Shown: positions 33,651 to 45,218 of the stretch, in pieces
Layout of the letters: each line of letters starts with the position of its first letter
Numbering within the stretch: position 1 is the first letter of the stretch
Made by a program: the position numbers and the translations under genes
From: Polytrichum commune
Taxonomy: Eukaryota; Streptophyta; Polytrichopsida; Polytrichales; Polytrichaceae
NCBI GenBank assembly: GCA_950295325.1
Contig: OX485807.1
Span: forward strand, 16,891,001-16,955,000
Length of the DNA stretch: 64,000 nt
Direction of reading: 5' to 3'
The notes under the pieces: model-generated
The model's input: the letters and a program-made list of their open reading frames with translations, nothing else
The model's database searches: none
Told to the model about the DNA's origin: nothing

Positions 33651-36600
33651 GGTTTATTAGTAAATTAGTGCCTATTAGCCTAATTAGCCTCCCAGTTAAT
33701 TAGTCTTTGGTTAGTTCAAGCTACAGCCTACCTTAGATTGTTGGTTAAGTGTGTGGCTACATGGTGACATTAAGATACAAAGTTGGTGCCAAGCTACGGG
33801 GTTGACATTAAACGTGGAGTTGACACTAAGTTGCGGAGTGGGCATCAAGTGCGGGGTTGCTATCAAGCTGAGGAGTTGGCCATTAACTCATGGATTCAAC
33901 AAGTGAAAGTTTTGCTAAGACCAAAAGCTCAAGAGGAATATCGGCAAGGGCATGTGTGGCAAAGACTATGACTTGGGAGCTTGAGTCGGCTAAGGGAGTA
34001 ACCATACATGATACTTGTGGTATCGAGGCATCATTGTCTCAAGCAAAGTGTGAAGCTAAGAAAGTTTCAAAATAAATGAAAATCATTAAAAAGGAGGAGT
34101 AGTGAGCTAGTCACTCTCACATGCAGAGTGGAACACGCTCTAAGGGGTGAGTAGGAGGAAGGGTGCTTGTGAACTCTTTGAAGAAGTTAATAAAGACTAA
34201 CACGACTAGTACATTGGTGGAGAGTTGAAGTTGAATTTCATGTTTCTACGATTCTCGACATAAGACATGTGATTCTCAAACCCATACCCGGACTAGAACG
34301 CTTAAGGGTGGTGGGTTTGGCCTCACATCCCCCTCCTTCTTCATGCCTTGGGGCTTCCTTGGCCTTGTGCGGCCAAAGGCTCACCCCACTCATGCTCTTC
34401 TGTTTACACAACGAGGTAAGTTAAGGCAAGTAGGGCACACTTACTCGGATGTTTGCCATAAGATTACTCAGATGCCTGCCATGACATTACTCAAATGCTT
34501 CTCTCTCTTGTCTTTCTATTTCTAAGTAGTGCAATGCAGGGAGACTCAAATTCAGTTTGGTCAGCTGCAAATTTCGGCATCCTAGCTCTTTGTGCCCAAA
34601 TCTTATGTGGCAATTTGCCAAGCTTACGGAACAATTGAGAGACCTTGGGTAATGTTATCATAGCCCAAGACCGACACTCCCCCCCAAAAAATAGAAACTT
34701 ATGTATGGCCAACGATATGATCTTCTTTTTTTGATGGTATCATAAAACTTGAAGTGGCTTCAAAATAAAGGCCCCACACAATATGACACTTTGAGTTCAA
34801 TATAATGTAGGTTCATATAAATTCCATGAAAATTTAAGATACCAATCATATATCAAATCAATTTTTGGTTCCATAATAAAAGCAATTCATATTGTTCTTG
34901 AGTGCAAATCTTTTTTGTGTATGTATTGTTTTGTATTGTGGAATTCTAAAATTGCTCAAAGGCTAATCTACATTGCAATGAATTATTGGCCTTGCCTTTT
35001 GAGATGGCTTTTGAAATGAGCCAAAGTTTGGCCTTAGTTGGACAACCAGCTGGGATTGACCATGTGTGGAGGATAATTATAGGGCATAGCACTCTTTTGA
35101 CAAGCCGCTTGTTAATTTATAATAAGCACATAGTACATGAAAATGACTCACCTCATCCTTTTAAAGTAATTGACATGTACTACAAGATATGCACAATCAA
35201 AAAATTACCAAATCAAATGGGTCATTTAATTGTTTGTCACCAAGATAACACCCCTCAAACAATTATACCCTTGCCACACATGGTTCCTGGAAGTTACACT
35301 AAGTGTCAGCCTCGGGGGTGCTTGCGACGATGCGTCTAAAGTATGTGGGTGTTACTCAGTTTGTTTTTCATGTTCTCCAACTTTTTCCAATGAGAGTTAC
35401 TAAAAAGAACCTTTGTCACAATAACAAATCATTGATAGAGCTTCAACAAAAATCAGATTGAAATTGGACCTCCCCTTAATACAGTTATGGTCATTGGAAG
35501 TGCATGTTTGTTGATTCCTTAACTAAGTACGTGGTGAGATCCTTGCAATTGTGTTCATAGTGAGTAAGGAAAACTTAATATAGTTGGAAGACTTAACCTC
35601 CTAATATCCTCCTAAACATGCATCTTTTATGGTGTTTGTTCTTTGGTCTTCACCAAACTGTACACCCATCAAATATAAGGGTCCAATTATTAAGGAAAAT
35701 AATCAAATAACACCCGCACTGTACCTTAAGTCCTAACTCATAAGGGTTCCCTCCATATTATAATACAAATGTTCAATTTTATGCTCTATTCCATTATATT
35801 TGCCTATTTCTCTTATAGTAAGACATTAATACATACTACACTAAATAGCCTTACTAATGTGGATATTGAATTAATGTGGAAATAATTAACGTGGGTTGCT
35901 CTAATTGTCTAAGCATGGTGGAAATAACGTAGGTCCAAGATATTAGGTCTTCCCATAATTCTTCATGAAGACTTCCAACCACAAGGATAGAGTGCCATGG
36001 CAATAGTTCTAAGACCAAAAATATAGCATAAAATAAAATAGTCACCCTTATCAATTTCTAAAATCAACTAACATGGTCCACATTGATTTTAAGTTGAGAA
36101 AGTAATTTTATGCCAGAAACTTTTTATGAGTGAGTGAGGAGCATATAGGGTAGAAATGTTTATGCTCATTTTATGCTCAATGAGTGAGTGAGGAGCTATG
36201 ATCCATAAGTGGTAAAAAAATTACTCAATAATTTTATTCCAGAAAGAGAAAGTTTATTCACGCAAGGGTAGCTCTATATGTTGTACTCCTTTTTATGTCT
36301 CCCATCGGTCGAAGTACCCTCCTAATTTTCATAAAACAAACAGATGTTTCTACTAGTTTGGCTCATCTAGGAGCTCAATGACTTGCCTCCTCATAACTTG
36401 AGTCATTTGAAGTTGTGAAACGTGAGGGATGACCTTGGCACTTGCATTTTTGATAGACTAATTTGTATGAGTACACAAACGTCATATTAGATTGAAATTC
36501 AAAATGGTCCTTAAGTCATGTCATGGCAATCCATATTTTGCATCACAATAACCATCTTTCCAAAACCACATAGGTGCATACTTCCTATAAACCACCTAAT

Positions 36601-36889
36601 TGGAAAGTAATACAAGGTGGTTGCCACGTAAGTACAAGTAGTTAGAGATCAATAGGTCATTTATATACAATAATAAAAATGCCAAGAGATTTGCTACAAG
36701 TGCTACAAATGGAAAGTACAATGTTTTCCATGACATTTTTTATTTATTTGAAACACAACGGTGAACACCTTCATACTATATGAAACTAATCACCAAATCT
36801 CAACCAAAGGTTCCTCAGACTGCCATTTAGGTTTGATAGAAACATAAGTTAAGTTAGTAAGATTTGTCCTTCTCAAGTTGAGTGCACGT
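33651..36889. other. No supported gene
   Basis: 33780-33890 has degenerate GGAGTTG(A/G)CA(C/T)(C/T)AAG words. The + strand open frame at 34986-35339 has no recognisable domain. The rest is AT-rich. The CT tract, tandem repeats and this stretch could be an old LTR, but no TG...CA boundaries could be fixed. Confidence 0.3.
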
Positions 36890-36975
36890 AAACAGTCGGA
36901 TCTCTAGTCGACTGCTCACATTCGTAGTTGATTAGGGAGTCGACTACTCATTTGAGCAATCGACTCCATATGTAG
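36890..36975. repeat. GTCGACTACT-type motif cluster, left
   Basis: Four to five degenerate copies of a GTCGACTRCTCA word in both orientations. A larger array of the same motif lies at 40020-40440, on the other side of the hAT relic. Confidence 0.5.
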
Positions 36976-38005
36976 ATGGTCTACGAATTTAGGGAACATA
37001 AAATGGAAGGAAAAAAACAACAACATTTGTTTGTATTCAAAAAAGAAAAGTGTTGTATCATAACAAAGGGTTGATAAAGATACAAATTGTTTTACCTCAA
37101 TCCACTTTGATGAGGTCTCCCCGACACCCCATTCGCCCCAATTTTTTTCTTGCTCAACAAGATGACCACCTTCGCTGTATTGGGAATCCATAATAATTGT
37201 CATGGATAGGATGTCCTAAACCACTTCTCCAGCTTATGTTCCTTCCAAGGAATAGCCTTGTTGGGTATCTTTGAAAAACCCTTTAGCATGGGGTTCTTGC
37301 CACGTAAGCAACGCCCACATTTTGGCCGCTCCAAGGGTCACAACCTCACCTGCTTTGGGGGGCGGAATAATATTATCAACCAATTGCTTGAGGTTGAAAA
37401 CTCCATTTTGGGCCTTATTCTTCATCCAAAGATTAAAATATGCAAGATTTCAATCCTTAATAAATTTGGTTTCATCCATTGTATATCAAATGGCTTCCTT
37501 AATCAACTTCTTCATTTCGTTAGCCACTTAATATTTTAGAAGATGCTCAATAATTTTCCATTAGATGTTGTCTACATCGTTGTGCACACACCAATCTATG
37601 ATGGTGTTGTGGATCTTTTTTTATTATAACTTCTAAAAATTTCACCTTTGGCTTCTCATTTTTAGTGAATGATCCGAAGGCCTCGGAAGTTCCTCTTTGC
37701 CCGCACGAGTGGATATGGACAATTAGATAGATGAGCACGATACCTTTTGAACATGGAATTAAGTTTGATTCTAACCCCATAGAATTAGTTGATCCCATAT
37801 TCAAATAAGTTATGTAAACACCCTATTGGAATTGTTTGGCTCATCACCTCCTATCACCCAACTTCGTTCCACCATCGTGCTTAATAATACGGTACTTATG
37901 TTGACAACCACAATTTAAACATGTTCATGAACACGGTGGTATCTACACCTCAATGCTCCAAAATGCAATCCAAAATTGGCAAGGGCTTAACCCCATCATT
38001 CTAAT
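36976..38005. other. Unassigned, possibly 3' part of the hAT relic
   Basis: Open frames on the - strand at 37804-37547 and 37425-37234 look protein-like but do not match hAT domains I know. They may be further remains of the - strand hAT gene that follows. Confidence 0.25.
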
Positions 38006-39775
38006 TCATGGCCGACCTTGACGAGTTGACCAATCATTAGGAAGTTGGTGGAAAATTTTGTGGACATGGACATCTTCAATCCCAAATTGTGCGGTAAATA
38101 AAGAAGACAACCGTAGGACATTGGTGGGCCTGGATATATTTAATAATGTCCTTCGCCCATCAATTTTTTTAAATTCTTTAATAACAAGTTCAAGCAATGC
38201 GCCACATACCCTTGCTAATCTTTTTGTGGCCATTCATGGCTAATATTGGTAGCCATGTTTTTCATGGTCATCACATTCTCAAAGCACACACATACTACAT
38301 TTTTTGGGTCTACTCTGGTTATATATCATTTGACCTCGGTAGCGACGTAGTAGGTGTACTTTGTGCTACTGGTCGTGCCAATGAGACCAAGGATTACTTC
38401 ACCCACCGCATAAATTTGCAGGATGTTCATCAAAGGCTAGTGGACAACATTCTCCCATCCGTCCGAACAAATAATGCAATTATTTTTGTGGATGGATAAT
38501 TTTTCTCAGGGAGGTCACTTCCTCTTATATTAATGCATATACGTATGCTCATGACCTATTTATCAGGGGGCTATTTACCCTATAGAAAAGATTATAAGGT
38601 ATGGTATTTTTCAAAATAAAGGTAAATGCTTGTATTTTAATACACTCTATCAATAATTATAAATTTTTGGGGTAATCATTTTTAAATACCCTATTTTACT
38701 TATATTGCCAAAGACAATTAAAAAGAAGATTGCAATTCAAATAATGCGCTAAAGTTTTCCCTTGTGGCACGTAGGTAAAGAACAATAACTCCACATTGGA
38801 TACGTTGGTTCAGTAACGTTCAAGCTAGCTAGCCTACAAAGTCATCCATCCAAGCTTTTTCAACCAAAAATTGCCTCTTTTCATCCACTAGCACATACCC
38901 TACCCTAGACCCGCCACCCCTAATAATTGTTTCCACGCTATTTTATATGTACTGACTAGATAAAAGAGGCCATTATATGTGATGGTATTTTACATGTAAA
39001 TATGTTTCACTAGTTTAAACCCCCCTATATTACATGTACATTTTTTTGCAAAATATATCTACAATGAATATATTAGACCTTATTTTTTATCGCACGTTGT
39101 TTCTACAATTTTCGCTAGTGACCTCCCCAAGTGATTTTGTCTTCAACTCCACTGATTTTTGGATATTTTACCATGCATCGTCAAGTAAACTTTTGTGTAT
39201 TGTATGAGAGGGTGGCGGTTTGTATAAAATTTGTGCCTCAATGATTGCCTTCAAGGCCTCGATAAAGGTGGGATGGCAAACAATACTAATGGGAATATTA
39301 GCCTTGTAGAAGTTTTGTGACTATTTTATATTCAACTAATGTTTATTAGAATATTGCATGCCTTTCTTTAGGCCCATTTGACATTGGAAACGTATGTGGA
39401 AGTCTACTTGCACACAACCTCCCTTGCCACTTACGGTGCATGGGAAGATAGTTTGGTGTGACTTCCATTCGCCTAGGACAGTACATCGAATGAAGTTTGT
39501 TGTCGGGAGCCGACTACATTGTCTCCCCCGTCTTCACTGTAATCATCCAAAATTTCATTTGAAACTACTAGCCACACATCTCCACACTTGGACAATAAAG
39601 CTTTGCTAGTTGGCCATTAATGTTGAAAAAATGCCACCCCCCAAATCTTGCCTTTGTTATTTTTGTATCCCAAATGAGCAATCATATGGTCATTCTCATA
39701 CATTAATTCCAACTTGCAAAATTTGCACTTCACCTTCTTGGACGTGGGAGTCCATTCCTTTGGCAAGTATCAAGA
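38006..39775 (-). pseudogene. Second hAT transposase, N-terminal half (BED and DUF659), decayed
   Basis: Same family as the copy at 15692. The BED finger is at about 39755-39620 (KVKCKFCKLEL, MIAHLGYKNNKGK, compare VKCRYC and MLAHLGY). The DUF659 core is at about 38490-38010 (CSDGWENVV, GEVILGLIGTTS, VCGALLELVIKEFKKID). Several stops and a shift interrupt it. About 1.1 kb of noncoding sequence separates the finger from the core, and a CACTA-like end at 39120 lies within it. The C-terminal domain is not found downstream; a + strand C-terminal half lies at 40888-41532. Confidence 0.65.
39076..39120. mobile_element. CACTA-type 3' terminus
   Basis: The sequence ends TTTTCGCTAGTG at 39120; the reverse complement begins CACTAGCGAAAATTG. 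The stretch at 43798-43843 shares this end. No left partner was found. It lies inside the split hAT relic and may explain the gap in it. Confidence 0.35.
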
Positions 39776-40019
39776 TTTCTATTCATCTTGGGTACCCATA
39801 TCAATATAGTCCACGATCTCTTTTCACTTCCAACAAATGTCTAAAGGTAATCAAGGTCAAATAGTATTGGCAGGAATGTTGAGTATCAATAAAATGGGGG
39901 CTTTATAGTCCCGGCGCATTCACCCCCACTAAACATGAAAGATCCTCTTTTATTAATTAACATGTTCAAGCTCATGCCAAACTTAATGTAATAGCAAATC
40001 ATTGGATTCTTTTTTTAGA

Positions 40020-40440
40020 GTTTGTTGACTGCCCTCTACAATCAATATGGTAGTTGACTACTATATCAACTGCAATTCGCAGTCGAAATGTTAGTGGACC
40101 TGGACAAGTTGACTACTCCTAGAAATGGACATGGCAGTCCACTTTCATATTGACTGCTCCTAGAAGTCAACATGGGAGTCAATTTTCATATCTACTGCTA
40201 GTTGAAATGAACATGGCAATCGACTATCCCACTGACTACACTGAGTAGTCGGCAAACTAGAACTACCATATTATTTGCAAACAAGTAGTTGACTACTTGA
40301 TTGGACTACAAAATATCAATCAACTACACTATGACAATTGTTGGCTACCAAATCAACTGCTAACAAGTAGTTCATTGTACAAAATTGAACTGTCCTAAGT
40401 CAACTATGAGGCAGCAGTCAACCACTAAATGAGAGTTGGT
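40020..40440. repeat. GTCGACTACT-type motif array, right
   Basis: Ten or more degenerate copies of (A/G)(A/G)TTGACTACT and its complement are spread over 420 bp at irregular spacing. With the cluster at 36890 it brackets the - strand hAT relic, as transposase-binding subterminal motifs would. Confidence 0.55.
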
Positions 40441-40510
40441 TGCCTTGGTCATCTGCTAAGTAGCAAGTGTTTGCCTTGGTTAAGTGCCACCTTGTAAGTT
40501 GACCAAATGT

Positions 40511-40564
40511 CTCCTTGATCTTGATCGTTGGATGCAACAACATCCAACAATCGAGATCAAGGAG
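40511..40564. repeat. 24-bp hairpin
   Basis: CTCCTTGATCTTGATCGTTG and four more bases pair with 40541-40564 (two mismatches) around a six-base loop. A second weaker inverted pair (GTGAGACC and GGTCTCA) follows, around a (TA)n run at 40601-40614. Together they look like a small palindromic MITE. Confidence 0.65.
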
Positions 40565-40887
40565 ATTGGCCCCAGGGGATGTGAGACCCTCCCAACCTAT
40601 ATATATATATATAGTGGAAGGTCTCATTAACCTCACTTTCAACCATCATGCCTCAAGTGGGGCATTGGGACCTAGCATGAGTAGCATACTTTGTCCAATA
40701 TTTAAAGAGGGTCAAAGGGAGTTGGAAGATTGACAAACCGTCATAAATCCCGATTGGACTGCCTACGTAAACAAGTTGAGTTTGGGGAACAAAGATTAGA
40801 GGAGAAGTGCCATTGAGGCACATCAAATCAAGGCAAATGTGAACATCGACAAATTTTGGGCTAGTTGCAATAATTACTACCACATAT

Positions 40888-41532
40888 TAAAGCGGTATTG
40901 AAAGCATTAAGAATGTTTGATGATGCGGAGCAAGCAATGGGCAAGGCTTGGTTGATGATAAAGAACTTGAAAAACTTGTGCTTAGCCTTAGATAGCATCA
41001 TATCAAATTACTCCACAACATCGCCACGTTGACCAAAGAAGACTTCTACAACCAGTGGCATACAATGACCACAGACCTCCACCATGTGGGCGCAATGTTG
41101 GATCCGTATTTAGTGGATGACCTTAGCATCCATGAAGATGTTGTTGTTAAATCATGTTTTCAAGATGCCATGAGGAGGTTGACCACAAGCATTGATGGTC
41201 ACTATGGTCGCGTAGTGACCAAAATTCCAGCATTTAAGGAGCATAGTCTGAGGTGTATTTGCCAATATGCCTTTAGTCATGAAAGCCAACATTCCACCCC
41301 ATGAGTGGTGGTACCTTGTGGGTGAAGGTGGCACACATTCGACCTTGTTGGTCATGCGTATATTGACTCATAGTGTTCTTCTTTGTCATGTGAAAGGAAT
41401 TGGAGTAGTTATTCATTTATGCAGAACAAAACTAGTAATGAGTTGAGTTTGGCAGGGTACGAAAACTTGGTTTACATTTATACCAATGCACGGTTGGCAT
41501 GGGAGAGGGTGGATCGTGATTTAGTTGCATGA
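40888..41532 (+). pseudogene. hAT transposase, C-terminal half, decayed
   Basis: Fragments in shifting frames align with the hAT copy at 16957-17620: VLKALRMFDDAEQAMGKAW, LHHVGAMLDPYLVDDLS, NIPPHEWW, then NWSSYSFMQNKTSNELSL and YENLVYIYTNARLAWE. The last is the hAT dimerisation domain. Multiple stops and shifts. It is on the strand opposite to the N-terminal half at 38006-39775, so either an inversion split one element or two copies are present. Confidence 0.75.
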
Positions 41533-44094
41533 TTCCTAATGAACATGATGCTTGAAGATTTTGAGCACAAATAATTAAAAATATAATATCATGATGTGAT
41601 GTTAGTACATTGTTGATATATAAATTTTATGAACTTTCAATATATGTAGGTAATTGTAGCTATTTTTGAGTTTTATTTACTAACATTCAAGCTACAATAA
41701 TATATTGAAGTTTATTTCTCAAAAGCCCCGGGGGTGCATCTACACTTGATTTATGCATATTCGTGCAAGAACACCCTATTTAATTTTGGGGGTGGGGGTA
41801 TTTACCTTCCTCTGTTGAATATTTTCCACCCTATAAGTAGCTAAGTTTCTACTAAATGGTATTTTCTAACACCCTATCATTATATATAAATTTTAGAGTC
41901 ACATAATTATAATCACCATATCTTATTTATAAGTAGTAGAGATTTTGTGTGAACAATTTGCACATACATTACATTGCGCATATATTACTCTGCACGTTAC
42001 ACATACAACCATCACATTATAAACTTTAGCATCCAACCAACATAAAAAAATCTTTAGCTCAATCTTGAATCACATACATTTTTGACGGAATTATAGTGTT
42101 TAACCTCTCTAACTTCACTCTAATTCTTGAAGACTCCTCGATGTCCCAAATCTAGAACTGCTAATCCAACAAAATATTCTCCTGAAGGTAGTCCCACAAA
42201 TTAGCATACATCCAATCAAATTTGACATAAATAGGGCAAACATATTCAAAATTGTCCCCCTCAATTCAATTGCAAAAGTCTTTGTGGAAGAAACATTGTG
42301 TGCTTGGCCTAAACCCGAAACCCTTGCACATCAACAACAAACTTAGTAAAAGATTAAAAAATTAAAAAATTAAAAAAAAACCAACCATGAACATCGCAAA
42401 GAAATAAAAAGAAACAAGCAAGGCATATAACCTAAACCCCAAACATGCTGAAGTCAATGGCTTGCCTACATGTTTCTAATAAAATAACATATTCAATGTA
42501 CGTTAGAGTAGGTTAAATAGATAGGGTTAAGGTTGATAAGACTCGTGATTGATGGTTGTGCTTTACCTAAGTGCAATCTAAATTTTGTGCATTTGGCTTC
42601 CATCAGCCTAAGTTGAGACCAAGAAATTAATACTGACAAGTGAATACTATAAATGGCTATAAATGTGGTTTCTCGCTTTTACAAAGTGCAATTGATTTCA
42701 CTTACATCAAAGACAAACCACAGTCTGCCAACTATATAAGAGTACAAATGAGCTAAAGCACCACCTATGTCGATCTAGACAAATTGAATTCATTTTCACA
42801 CAAACAAATGATTTGCAACAGGGGGCTCAAGAGCCCTACGTTGTAGAAAATAGATAGTGGATGCTTAGGGGTTAAATTCTTTTGCTGATATTCCCAGTGG
42901 TTTTTTTCTCAAAAATAAAATAGAATGATTAGCTTGATCTTTTGAAGCTACTCTCTATGATGATAGTAAATTACATGCTTTTGTTGCTACCTTAATATCA
43001 CCTTTGTTTTTGTCACTTAAATCACCGCCAACACCGCCCTCACAAAGGAAGCCGTTTGCAAGATAGTTTCACAATATCACGCAAGTGTTGCCCCACATTT
43101 CTATGATGATCGCAGGGAAATGTGGTCGTACACTTTAGCCTCCAAAGTACAAGAGCAAGGGAGCACAACGAGCAAGAGTTTAACCTCCGAAGTATAGGAG
43201 CGAGCAAGTACAACGAGTGAGCGTTCCTAAACCAAAGCAGAGCAAGCAAGCGCTTACTTAAGAGAGATTGCGGCGGCCGACTAAGAGGAGAAAACAAAAA
43301 CCTAGTGATGGAAATTAAAAAATGAGCTCAATGGTACTGAGCTCAACAACCCCTTCAAAACCCTAAGATTGCTTCTTCCATGCTTGTCTAATGCCCGATA
43401 CTACCTTGATACCCTGCAAATAGTTCCTACTACCCTAATATCATACGTATGATTCTTGAACCCCCTAGGAAACCCTAAATAAGCCAACCAACCCTTCCAT
43501 CGTCGGATGACAATATTTATCATTCAAAGGCCACCATTTTCACAAATCCATCCACATGTCCACATACATTTTGCTTATTTTTCATCCAATGAAACTAATG
43601 ACAAATGATTTATGTTGAATGTATAAAATATAAAAAATCTAAACTTAATTTTATTTATGTTACTCTACATCTAAATGAAAAACATACCACAACTTAAAAA
43701 CCACACCGTACATTTTATATAATTCCCATATTCAAATTTAATGGACGCTATTGTATATCTAAAAAAAATTGTAAAAATTATGTGTCTTGAATAAAATCCA
43801 TCTTACATTTTCTCGCATGTGATTTTCTGCATTTTCACCAGTGTCTGCCCCTAGACAAAAGCTAGTTGATTACATGATAACAAACCCTTTGATAAAATGT
43901 AGAGCATGAATTCCATAGTGATGGGTGTATTTTCAAATTTAAAATGTCCCCTTCCATTCCATTTATAGCCACATTATTCAAATTTTATGAAACATATTTC
44001 AAAAATGGTAACTTATATCCGCTCACATGCTAACTTCCATAAGGGAGCAGAGGCATATACATTAACTAAATTATGCAGTTAACTAATTTTTTTT
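41533..44094. other. No supported gene; one CACTA-like end
   Basis: AT-rich. At 43798-43843 the sequence ends TTTTCACCAGTG, whose complement CACTGGTGAAAATGCAGAAA resembles the terminus at 39120. The - strand open frame 43040-43297 has no domain. Confidence 0.3.
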
Positions 44095-44552
44095 AGCTTG
44101 CCTTGTGATGAGGTTACATCAATAGACTGCCAATCTTGGATAAGTATCCACAGTTATGTTGTGGCAAATTGGAAGCACATCCCTATACTCCTCACCTTCG
44201 AGAGAGTTGTAGAGGGAGGGACAACAAATAAGCTCACTAGTGTGATTATGAATGATTTTTGTTCTTATGGGGGTTTGTTACAGCAGAATATGAGGGCAAG
44301 CTTAAGATGGAGTGTCCATATTTTAGGGTGCTAAGTCGGTTGTAACACTGCAGCTCATCAACAAACATAGTCCGTTCATGATAGATGTCCATTGCATGAC
44401 ACACCGCACTAACTTGGTTGTCCAAACCCTTTCCAAGGTAGAGGTGGTTAAATATGTAGAGGAATTGTTGGCATCGTTGTATTTTTGCTTCAACGCGTCT
44501 TCCAACCGAACTTTGGAGTTTAAAAACCGGGGAGCGCTATCATATGAGTGGT
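44095..44552 (+). pseudogene. DUF4371-type hAT-like transposase fragment, frameshifted
   Basis: Two frames join end to end. 44098-44334 encodes CDEVTSIDCQSWISIHSYVV and IPILLTFERVVEGGTTNKLT. From 44342 another frame gives VTLQLINKHSPFMIDVHCMT, HRTNLVVQTLS and LLASLYFCFNASSNRTLEF. Both belong to the zinc-finger/DUF4371 transposase-like family (RNase H-like core, Cys-His motif in VHCMTHRTN). A single shift near 44334-44342 separates them. Everything N- and C-terminal is missing. The fragment ends at the 23-bp motif at 44536. Confidence 0.7.
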
Positions 44553-44558
44553 GAGCAG
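44536..44558 (+). repeat. Shared 23-bp breakpoint motif, copy 2
   Basis: GCTATC, ATA, TGAGTGGTGAGCAG, followed by another TGAGCAG. It overlaps the last codons of the DUF4371 fragment. Confidence 0.6.
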
Positions 44559-44565
44559 TGAGCAG

Positions 44566-45218
44566 TAATTAATGAGTGGATTAGGGTGAGAAAAATTCAA
44601 GAAACATACCCATCACCGTGGATTTGGTATCCTATTACCACATATATGTAGCTCAAACATCAACACATGTTACATGCCGAAAACTAACTTGTCAATTGAT
44701 TCCTCCAATTCATATGAACATTTGAAACAATGATGGAATCTATAAAATAATGATGTTGTGGAAATCATTAGGGTTTAGGGATTTTAGACAATGTCCACTC
44801 TTAGTGGTTATTTTGTAAAAACTAGATAATTGCCACAAAAAAAAATGTGCATATATATACAAAGTCATGTGCAAGACCTCTTCATGCACCTATATTCTAT
44901 TCTATTTTATTATCTATTATTCTCCTTATTATTACAAACACGAACATTACATTCCTCTACCTCTATATCCATGAATGTCAAGATACGAAGATCATAATGT
45001 TTAGATCTAGTTCGCCTTGGAGGTGTAATGACAATTGCTAACCGTATCGCCTCAGACTCGGCATACACATGAAGAATCAATTAATGAGGGGGGAACATTG
45101 CTTCCTTCATTTTTCTACACATAATATCCAAAAATGTTAGAAATAATTGGTGGAAGACTAAATAGCCCACAAGAAAAACCAAAATTTTAAAATCATTCAA
45201 ACCAACAAACTTACGTAC
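44566..45218. other. No supported gene
   Basis: AT-rich 3' flank of the methyltransferase-like gene on the - strand. No clear signals. Confidence 0.3.

Noticed and set aside
33200-34400. Complete LTR retrotransposon
   Set aside because: CT tract and tandem repeats resemble LTR parts, but no paired LTRs, primer site or polyprotein was found.
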